This document shows, in pieces, positions 7,023 to 11,921 of a stretch of 11,921 bases of DNA. The stretch's first letter is position 1, and the number at the start of each line of letters is the position of its first letter. The DNA lies in NCBI GenBank assembly GCA_903831165.1, contig CAIKWV010000628.1:1-11921 (forward strand), written 5' to 3'. Source of the stretch: an uncultured cyanobacterium (GTDB lineage Bacteria > Cyanobacteriota > Cyanobacteriia > PCC-6307 > Cyanobiaceae). The notes beneath the pieces were generated by a model, which worked only from the letters and a program-made list of their open reading frames with translations, made no database searches and was not told where the DNA came from. The translations under genes were made by a program, and so were the position numbers.

Positions 7023-8741
7023 ATGGACAGGGGCCTGCGGCGGGTCATCCACAAGCGGCAGCATCCCCTGGCCGCCGGCCTGCTGCTGCTCTGGCTCCTG
7101 GCCCTGATCCTGGCGCTCACCGGCCTCGGCGGCGTGCCCCTGGTGGACTGGGACGAGGGCATCGTCGCCCGGGTGGCCCTGGAAACGAGCGATCTCCCCT
7201 GGCCGGAGCGACTCTGGCCCACCACCTGGGGTGAGCCCTACCTCAACAAGCCGCCGCTGATCCACTGGCTGATCGCGGCCTGCATCGATCTCTGGCGCCA
7301 GTTCGGCACCGTGGCTGGCAGCGGGGCTGGCCTTGTCCATGGCGGTGTGATCCCGGGTGCGATCCCGATGGCGACTCCCGCCGAAGCCCTGCCGCCGGAA
7401 TGGGTGCTGCGCTTCGCTCCGTCCGTGCTCTCGTCGTTGCTGGTGCCGCTGCTGGGCCTGATCCAGTGGCGCCTGCGGCCCGGCGAGCGCACCACGGCCC
7501 TGGCCACGGCCGCCATCGCCCTCACCCTGCTGCCCCTGGCCCGCCATGGCCATCGGGTGATGCTCGACGGGGTCCAGCTGCTGGCGATCGCTTTGCTCTG
7601 GTGGGCTGTGCTCGGCGCCGTGGGCTCCTGGCGGCGGATTTTCGTCTGGGGGGTGCTGGCAGGCCTGGCTGGCAGTGCCCTGCTGCTGCTCAAGGCGCCC
7701 ACCGCCCTGCCGGTTCTGGTCTCGGCCCTGGTGCTGCGGGCCCTGGAGCGGGATCTGCGGCCACGGCCATGGCTGCTGCTGATTCTGGCCCTGCTGGTGG
7801 GTCTGCTGCCCGGCCTGACCTGGCATCTGGGCCACTGGCTGGTGCGCGGCGACGGAGCGCTGCAGATGTGGCTCGGCCAGGGTTATGCCCGCATCGGCAG
7901 CGCCATCGAGGGCCATCGTGACGGCCCGCTCAGCGCTGTGCTGGAGATGCTGGAGGGGGGCTGGCCCTGGCTGCCCCTCTGGCCGTTCGGCCTGGTCCTG
8001 GCCTGGAGGGATCGCCGCCGGAAAGCCGGGCTCTGGTGCCTGGGGCTGACTCTGGCGATGAGCCTGATGGTGCTGCCGCTGCGCACCCAGTTGCCCTGGT
8101 ACAGCCTGCTGTTGTGGCCCCCCTTCGCCCTGGTCTGCGCGCCGGTGCTGACCTGGCTGCTGGATCGACAACGCCAGGGCCGCCCTCCGGGCTCCGGCTG
8201 GCTGATCCGCCTGCCCCGCTTCTGGGGCCTGATCGGCGTGGTGGTGCTGGCGGCGGCCCTGGGCTCGCTGCTGGGATGGCTGCCGCCGCTGCGGCCCGCC
8301 GCCGCCATCGCCCTGGTGTTCGGCTCGGCGCTGGTGATCGGGGCCTGGCTGCTGAGCCAGGAGGAGCGCCGCCAACGCCAGCTGGGGGGCCTGGTGCTGA
8401 TGCTGGGCACCTGGGTGGCCCTGCTGCTGCTGCTGGCCAGCCCCCTGTGGCTGTGGGAACTGCAGGAGCGCTGGCCCGTGCCGCGCCTGGCCCCGCTGCT
8501 GGCAGGACACCAATCCAAGGAGGTGCGCCTCTGGCAGCAGGACGAGCGCCCGAGCCTCAACTGGTATGCGGGCCGCCGACTGCGCGGCGAGGACCATCTG
8601 ACCCTGGCCCCCGGCGAGACGATCCTGCTGCTGAGCCTCCAGGTTCCCCAGGCCCCTGAGCTGCGCTGCCAGGCCCTGGGCAGCCAGGCACCACTCACCC
8701 TCTACCGCTGCGGGCTGGAGCCTGGAGGAAGCAAGCCCTGA
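7023..8741 (+). CDS. ArnT/PMT-type (GT39/GT83-like) membrane glycosyltransferase
   Basis: This 572-residue protein has many hydrophobic segments (first at about 16-36) and the two signatures of the ArnT/dolichyl-phosphate-mannose transferase superfamily: an acidic VDWDEGIVA just after the first membrane helix (41-49), and YLNKPPLIHWL (73-83). RHGHRVMLD (174-182) matches the conserved segment after the next helices. The last ~80 residues are soluble, as in ArnT. Family members move a sugar from a polyprenyl-phosphate donor to lipid, protein or glycan on the outer face of the membrane; donor and acceptor here are unknown. The ATG is preceded by GGAAGGGA at 7011-7018, a good ribosome site. It follows the GH13 gene closely on the same strand, suggesting joint action in making or trimming an envelope glycan. 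The protein is very rich in Leu, Trp and Pro, like its relatives. Confidence 0.88.
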   Translation: MDRGLRRVIHKRQHPLAAGLLLLWLLALILALTGLGGVPLVDWDEGIVARVALETSDLPWPERLWPTTWGEPYLNKPPLIHWLIAACIDLWRQFGTVAGSGAGLVHGGVIPGAIPMATPAEALPPEWVLRFAPSVLSSLLVPLLGLIQWRLRPGERTTALATAAIALTLLPLARHGHRVMLDGVQLLAIALLWWAVLGAVGSWRRIFVWGVLAGLAGSALLLLKAPTALPVLVSALVLRALERDLRPRPWLLLILALLVGLLPGLTWHLGHWLVRGDGALQMWLGQGYARIGSAIEGHRDGPLSAVLEMLEGGWPWLPLWPFGLVLAWRDRRRKAGLWCLGLTLAMSLMVLPLRTQLPWYSLLLWPPFALVCAPVLTWLLDRQRQGRPPGSGWLIRLPRFWGLIGVVVLAAALGSLLGWLPPLRPAAAIALVFGSALVIGAWLLSQEERRQRQLGGLVLMLGTWVALLLLLASPLWLWELQERWPVPRLAPLLAGHQSKEVRLWQQDERPSLNWYAGRRLRGEDHLTLAPGETILLLSLQVPQAPELRCQALGSQAPLTLYRCGLEPGGSKP

Positions 8742-8760
8742 ACCGGAACCCCGCACTCCG

Positions 8761-8796
8761 GCAGGGGCTGCATCAGCCGCGATCCACCGCCCCTGC
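8761..8796. terminator. Possible shared terminator stem between convergent genes
   Basis: GCAGGGGC (8761-8768) and GCCCCTGC (8789-8796) form a perfect 8-bp stem with a 20-base loop, in the 67-base gap between the convergent glycosyltransferase and small-protein genes. There is no T-run on either side, so it would be a weak or protein-assisted terminator. Confidence 0.35.
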
Positions 8797-8808
8797 TCCC
8801 ACGCCCCT

Positions 8809-9060
8809 TCAGCCCCTGGGGCCCTTGCCGTTGAGCAAGGAATCCTTGCTGTCCTTGAGCTCCTTCCAGATCGCCCGGATCTGGTCGTAGGCCTGATCCT
8901 GAGTGATCTTGCCGTTGCTCTGCAGCCCGACGATCAGTCCCACCCGCTCGGCAAAGGATTCCAGGTTCTGATGGAACATCAGCCGTTCCGGTGACCAGTC
9001 GCTGCCCCGATAACCGGAATGGGACTCCAGTGGAGAACGAACGCCATTCTGATCACTCAT
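8809..9060 (-). CDS. Small conserved cyanobacterial protein (DUF7219-like)
   Basis: This 83-residue soluble protein has no membrane segment or signal. Its core, from LMFHQNLESFAERVG through GKITQDQAYDQIRAIWKELK, predicts as two helices with a short turn and resembles a small cyanobacterial family that I recall as DUF7219; this assignment is from memory. The function is unknown. The ATG at 9060 was chosen; an in-frame GTG at 9075 would add five residues, and neither has a good ribosome site. It converges on the glycosyltransferase and diverges from the CHAD gene. A two-unit Pho-box-like repeat on its own strand begins 64 bases upstream of the start, which suggests, without proving, control by phosphate supply. 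Confidence 0.8.
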   Translation of the reverse strand: MSDQNGVRSPLESHSGYRGSDWSPERLMFHQNLESFAERVGLIVGLQSNGKITQDQAYDQIRAIWKELKDSKDSLLNGKGPRG

Positions 9061-9123
9061 CTCACCACTCGCCACTAAACCACCACCACCTAGGGCGAGG
9101 ATAGGGCGCCGCTCGGATCGGGG

Positions 9124-9142
9124 TGGTTAAGAACAGCTGAAG
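9124..9142 (-). promoter_or_regulatory. Two-unit Pho-box-like repeat upstream of the small protein gene
   Basis: Read on the minus strand, 9142 to 9124 is CTTCAGCT-GTT-CTTAACCA: two 8-bp units with a 3-bp spacer. The second matches the cyanobacterial Pho-box form PyTTAAPyPy(T/A) fully and the first at most positions. A -10-like TATCCT lies 20 bases further on the minus strand (9103 to 9098). Confidence 0.45.
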
Positions 9143-9172
9143 CCGCACGCCATTCCTTGCGGACAATCTCCC

Positions 9173-9180
9173 CTTAACCC
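9173..9180 (+). promoter_or_regulatory. Single Pho-box-like half-site upstream of the CHAD gene
   Basis: CTTAACCC closely matches the cyanobacterial Pho-box unit and lies 49 bases before the CHAD start. No second unit is found 11 bases to either side. With 9124-9131 it forms an inverted pair GGTTAAG/CTTAACC, 41 bases apart. Confidence 0.3.
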
Positions 9181-9229
9181 CCGATCGCGGTGGCGGGCGC
9201 AGAGTCAACTCAGCAGGGAGATCGTGGCC

Positions 9230-10186
9230 ATGGCACACGATGGCAAGGATCCAGCCGACCCTCGGTGCCTCAGCAACGGTGACTTCGCCCTGGCCCTGAT
9301 TCAACGGGCCAGCCGCCGCCTGGTGGACCTGCAGCCTGAGGTCGTCGCCGATCGGGATCCGGAGCCCCTGCACCAGATGCGGGTGGCGATGCGTCGGCTG
9401 CGCACGGCGCTGCAGCAGTTTGCCCCGGCCCTGGAGCTGCCGGAGGCGGTGCGGGATCAACGCATCGCCCGGGTGGCGAGGCGCCTGGGTCTGGCCCGGG
9501 ATCTCGATGTGCTGCGCAGCCATCTGCAGGGCAACGTGCTGCCCCGATTGCCCCAGGAGGAGCGCCAGTTGCTGAAACCGGTGCTGCGTCAGCTGCAGCG
9601 GGAACGCCAGCAGAGCCAGAACCAGGTGGAGAAAACGCTGTGCAGCGGCAGTTATTTGAACCTCCTGGCCAAGCTGCAGCGCTGGCAGAGAACGCCCCGC
9701 TACACGACCCTGGGGCAACAGCCGCTACGGCAGTGGTTGCTTGAGTGGCAGGCCCCCGAGCTGGTGGCGATCTTTCAGCATCCGGGCTGGTCGGTGCTGG
9801 AACCCACGGGGCCCGTCGAAGACGTGCACGATCTGCGCAAGCGCTGCAAACACGCCCGCTATGCCCTCGAAAATCTGCTGCCCCTGACAGGCCACCGCTG
9901 CCGAGCCTGGGCCGAACGCTTCCGGGGGCTTCAGGACCTGCTGGGGGAACTGCACGACCTGGACGTGCTGCGGCAGGCGATTGACGACCAGCTGCCGGCG
10001 GCCGGCCTGGCCGATCTGCCGGCACTGAGAGAGCTACTGGAACGGGACGTCAGCCTTTGCTGGCAGCGCTGGCGCCTGCAAGCACTGGATCTGCAGCGAC
10101 CCCAGCGCCGCAGCCAACTCTGGCGGGAACTGCTGCGGGAGTGCGCACCCGGGGGCCTGGGCCGCTGGCCATTCCTGGGACGCTGA
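9230..10186 (+). CDS. CHAD domain protein, probable polyphosphate binder
   Basis: This 318-residue all-helical protein has the two-fold repeat typical of CHAD. The first half has LHQMRVAMRRLR (47-58) and LGLARDLDVL (86-95). The second half has VHDLRKRCKHARY (199-211) and LQDLLGELHDLDVL (234-247). The conserved His, Arg and Lys residues line a basic pore that in characterised CHAD domains binds inorganic polyphosphate. There is no signal peptide, so it should be cytoplasmic, perhaps on polyphosphate granules. No CYTH triphosphatase domain is fused. The ATG at 9230 is used because AGGGAG (9215-9220) sits at good spacing; a GTG at 9224 would lie too close to it. It is followed 123 bases later by pstS on the same strand, and a Pho-box-like half-site precedes it, which fits a role in phosphate storage. 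Confidence 0.9.
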   Translation: MAHDGKDPADPRCLSNGDFALALIQRASRRLVDLQPEVVADRDPEPLHQMRVAMRRLRTALQQFAPALELPEAVRDQRIARVARRLGLARDLDVLRSHLQGNVLPRLPQEERQLLKPVLRQLQRERQQSQNQVEKTLCSGSYLNLLAKLQRWQRTPRYTTLGQQPLRQWLLEWQAPELVAIFQHPGWSVLEPTGPVEDVHDLRKRCKHARYALENLLPLTGHRCRAWAERFRGLQDLLGELHDLDVLRQAIDDQLPAAGLADLPALRELLERDVSLCWQRWRLQALDLQRPQRRSQLWRELLRECAPGGLGRWPFLGR

Positions 10187-10219
10187 GGCCTTGCGGAGGG
10201 GGCAACGACGCCGCCTCAG
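10183..10219 (+). terminator. Stem-loop overlapping the CHAD stop codon
   Basis: CTGAGGC (10183-10189) and GCCTCAG (10213-10219) form a perfect 7-bp stem, with a possible inner TTGC/GCAA stem (10191-10194 with 10202-10205). It includes the TGA stop of the CHAD gene. No T-run follows, so it may slow or stop transcription before pstS only weakly. Confidence 0.3.
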
Positions 10220-10227
10220 GAGCGGAT

Positions 10228-10257
10228 CTTGAGCGGCTCTTAAACAAGCCATAACGA
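10228..10257 (+). promoter_or_regulatory. Pho box upstream of pstS
   Basis: Three 8-bp units start exactly 11 bases apart: CTTGAGCG (10228), CTTAAACA (10239) and CATAACGA (10250). Unit length, 3-bp spacer and the TTAA-centred consensus fit the cyanobacterial Pho box bound by the PhoB/SphR response regulator. A weaker fourth unit, CAGGAGCG, lies in phase at 10217. Possible -10 elements are TAACCA (10278-10283) or TATGGC (10286-10291). Confidence 0.65.
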
Positions 10258-10309
10258 CCCAGGGGGCGCCAGCCGGCTAACCAGGTATGGCTCCATCCTT
10301 GGCATTGCA

Positions 10310-11302
10310 ATGACCTTCGCGAAGAAGGCCCTGATCCTCGGCACCACCGCCACCTTTGGCGGCGGACTGGCCATCTCCGCCGCAGCCCTGGCGGCCGCCA
10401 CCATCAACGGTGCCGGGGCCACCTTCCCCGCCCCCTTCTATCAGGCCTCGTTTGCCGGCCTCGCCAACAAGGGCATCAAGGTCAACTATCAGTCGGTCGG
10501 TTCAGGCGCCGGCGTGCGGCAGTTCGTCGCCGGTACCGTCGATTTCGGCGCCACCGATGAACCGATCAAGCCCGCCGAGGCCGCCAAGGTGAAGCGGGGC
10601 GTGGTTCAGTTCCCCGCCACCGGCGGCACGATCGCCGTGGCCTACAACAACCCCAGCTGCCCGGCGCTCAAGCTGACCCAGCAACAGGTGGCCGGCATCT
10701 TCCTGGGCACGATCGACAACTGGGAAGAGCTCAAGTGCGGCAGCGGCCCCATCAAAGTGGTGCACCGTTCGGATGGCTCCGGTACCACCTTCGCGTTCAC
10801 CAACTCCCTCTCCGCCTTCTCCTCGGAGTGGAAGAGCAAGGTGGGCGAGGGCAAGGCCGTCAAATGGCCCGTTGGCGTCGGCGGCAAGGGCAATGAAGGT
10901 GTGGCCGGCACGATCAGCAACACCCCCGGATCGATCGGCTACATCAGCGATGCCTTCGTCAAAGGCAAAATCAAGGCCGCCGCTGTTCAAAACAAGGCCG
11001 GTCGCTTCATCAAGCCCAGCGCCAAGAGCGGCGGCGCCGCTCTGAACAACATCCGCCTGGACGCCATGTTGGCCGGTGAAGATCCCAATCCCGCCGGTGA
11101 AACCAGCTACCCCATCTCCACCCTCTCCTGGATCCTGGCCTACAAAACCGGCAACGGTGAGAAGGCCGAAGCGATTCAGAAGGCGATGGAGCATCTGCTC
11201 AGCAACACCACCCAGTTCCGCGGTGAAGTGCTTGGCTATATCCCCCTCAAGGGATCGATCCTCAGCCAGTCACGCCAGGCTGTCGACTCCATCGGCAAAT
11301 AA
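10310..11302 (+). CDS. pstS: PstS periplasmic phosphate-binding protein
   Basis: This 330-residue protein opens with a Sec signal peptide (FAKK, then a hydrophobic core, cleavage probably near AALAAA, 25-30). There is no lipobox Cys, so the mature protein should be free in the periplasm. Phosphate-site motifs are all present: GAGATFPAPFYQ (34-45), the GSGAGVRQF loop (64-72), DFGATDEP (78-85), RSDGSGTT (153-160) and PGSIGYI (206-212). It captures orthophosphate for the PstCAB transporter, whose genes are not in the window. The ATG has no clear ribosome site, which is common in cyanobacteria. A Pho box lies upstream and a strong terminator directly downstream, so it is probably transcribed alone and induced by phosphate limitation. 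It follows a polyphosphate-binding CHAD gene. Confidence 0.96.
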   Translation: MTFAKKALILGTTATFGGGLAISAAALAAATINGAGATFPAPFYQASFAGLANKGIKVNYQSVGSGAGVRQFVAGTVDFGATDEPIKPAEAAKVKRGVVQFPATGGTIAVAYNNPSCPALKLTQQQVAGIFLGTIDNWEELKCGSGPIKVVHRSDGSGTTFAFTNSLSAFSSEWKSKVGEGKAVKWPVGVGGKGNEGVAGTISNTPGSIGYISDAFVKGKIKAAAVQNKAGRFIKPSAKSGGAALNNIRLDAMLAGEDPNPAGETSYPISTLSWILAYKTGNGEKAEAIQKAMEHLLSNTTQFRGEVLGYIPLKGSILSQSRQAVDSIGK

Positions 11303-11331
11303 GCCGAACCCTGTCGCCGCAAGGCCCCATC

Positions 11332-11357
11332 AGCCCCCTCTTCCAGGGGGCTTTTTT
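11332..11357 (+). terminator. Intrinsic terminator of pstS
   Basis: AGCCCCCT (11332-11339), a 5-base loop and AGGGGGCT (11345-11352) form a perfect stem followed by a run of six T residues ending at 11357. It lies 29 bases after the pstS stop. Confidence 0.95.
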
Positions 11358-11489
11358 ATGGGTTTGCGGGGACTGGTGGGGAGAGGGAACGGGCTGGCAA
11401 GACGGGAGCCATCAGCCAGGACTGTGCGCCCTGAAGATGTTCACCCAGAGCAACCTTCGTGTTCGTCACCTGGACCATGGATCTCTGCA
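11358..11489. other. Short stretch without a recognisable gene
   Basis: Between the pstS terminator and the transposase relic I see no gene, hairpin or promoter that I can support. Confidence 0.4.
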
Positions 11490-11870
11490 AATCCTGCCAT
11501 CAGTCAGCGTCTTCATCGTGCCGCTTGGTTGGGCCTACAGCTCTGGTTGAAACCACCAGGGCACTCCCGCCGCCATCCCGCAGGCGGATCAAGAAGGCCG
11601 TACTTGACCATCAAGGCTCCTGCCTTGGATCCGGGCGCCAGGACTGTTTATTACTGAGTCTGGGCAGGTTGGCCTTGGAGCCGTGCCGATACTGATTCCG
11701 CAGGTGAAGAATAGCGGCGTTTGATATAGTAAGCCAAGGGCTATGCGGCGAGGCGATTGAAAGAAGGGCGCAGCAAAGCCGAGTTCATGCGATTTCTCAA
11801 ATGCTTCATCGCACGCGAAGTTTTCCAAACCCTTCTTGGCCGCCCCCCAGTGCGAACCGCTGCTGCTTGA
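11490..11870 (+). pseudogene. Decayed C-terminal remnant of an IS110-type transposase
   Basis: Pieces of the IS110 C-terminal domain occur in the right order but in broken frames. AAWLGL (about 11521-11538) corresponds to the AAYAGLAP segment. In the next frame, PSRRRIKKAVL (about 11574-11606) corresponds to the PSRRGN..+K+A block. Back in the first frame, ALDPGARTVYY (about 11622-11654) corresponds to DP.SRAYY. After an in-frame gap of about 90 bases with several stops, RLKEGRSKAEFMRFLKCFIA and REVFQTLL (11754-11837) correspond to the final RK.EGK...AL..LKR helix, with a stop at 11868-11870. In intact relatives YY and RK.EGK are adjacent, so the gap looks like an insertion. The DEDD catalytic part is absent. 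Family assignment rests on remembered motifs; boundaries are approximate. Confidence 0.6.
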
Positions 11871-11921
11871 GCTATATCCGGTGACTGCCAGGTCAGCCAG
11901 GCTCCCGCCAGAGCAATCACC

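Noticed and set aside
5519..7225. 568-residue minus-strand frame opposite the GH13 gene
   Set aside because: It is the antisense shadow of a GC-rich gene, with no domain and repetitive Gly/Ala/Gln composition, while the plus strand carries intact catalytic motifs.
6951..8756. 601-residue Gln-rich minus-strand frame
   Set aside because: The Gln/Gly/Ala-rich composition is the complement of Leu-rich CTG codons in the glycosyltransferase; it is a shadow.

Overview
The window looks like GC-rich chromosome from a picocyanobacterium of the Synechococcus/Cyanobium/Vulcanococcus type. This rests on a PstS of clearly cyanobacterial type, a small acidic protein resembling a family known mainly from cyanobacteria, ribbon-helix-helix proteins with the NLCAFLLE helix I associate with cyanobacteria, and three copies of the HIP1 octamer GCGATCGC (130-137, 2308-2315, 7584-7591). 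The genus is inference. There is no tRNA, rRNA or CRISPR array that I can see.

Layout. 1-2910 (+) is the 3' part of a large CheB-CheR-coiled coil-PAS fusion whose start lies outside the window. 2911-5428 is gene-poor and less regular in base composition. It holds two near-identical minus-strand ribbon-helix-helix genes (3246-3518 and 4229-4498) about 1 kb apart, a strong minus-strand terminator (3071-3106), inverted repeats, and long stretches without a recognisable gene. 5429-8741 (+) is a probable two-gene unit: an exported GH13 alpha-amylase-like enzyme and, 52 bases on, a multi-pass ArnT/PMT-type glycosyltransferase. 8809-9060 (-) is a small conserved protein, convergent with the glycosyltransferase and divergent from a CHAD-domain (polyphosphate-binding) gene at 9230-10186 (+). 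That is followed by pstS, the periplasmic phosphate-binding protein (10310-11302), which ends in a textbook terminator. The last ~400 bases hold a decayed IS110-type transposase C-terminus.

How the genes fit. The clearest functional theme is phosphate: a polyphosphate-binding CHAD protein next to pstS, with candidate Pho-box arrays (8-bp repeats on an 11-bp period) before pstS and in the divergent CHAD/small-protein promoter. The small protein may therefore belong to the phosphate-starvation response. The GH13/glycosyltransferase pair suggests envelope or extracellular glycan work, with substrates unknown. The CheB-CheR-PAS protein is a sensor-like fusion with no kinase domain and no other chemotaxis gene in the window. 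The RHH pair is a recent, selectively maintained duplication in a decaying, mobile-element-affected neighbourhood. I found no convincing wholly new multi-gene system. The best leads are the putative Pho-regulated unit and the paired RHH genes with their flanking inverted repeats.
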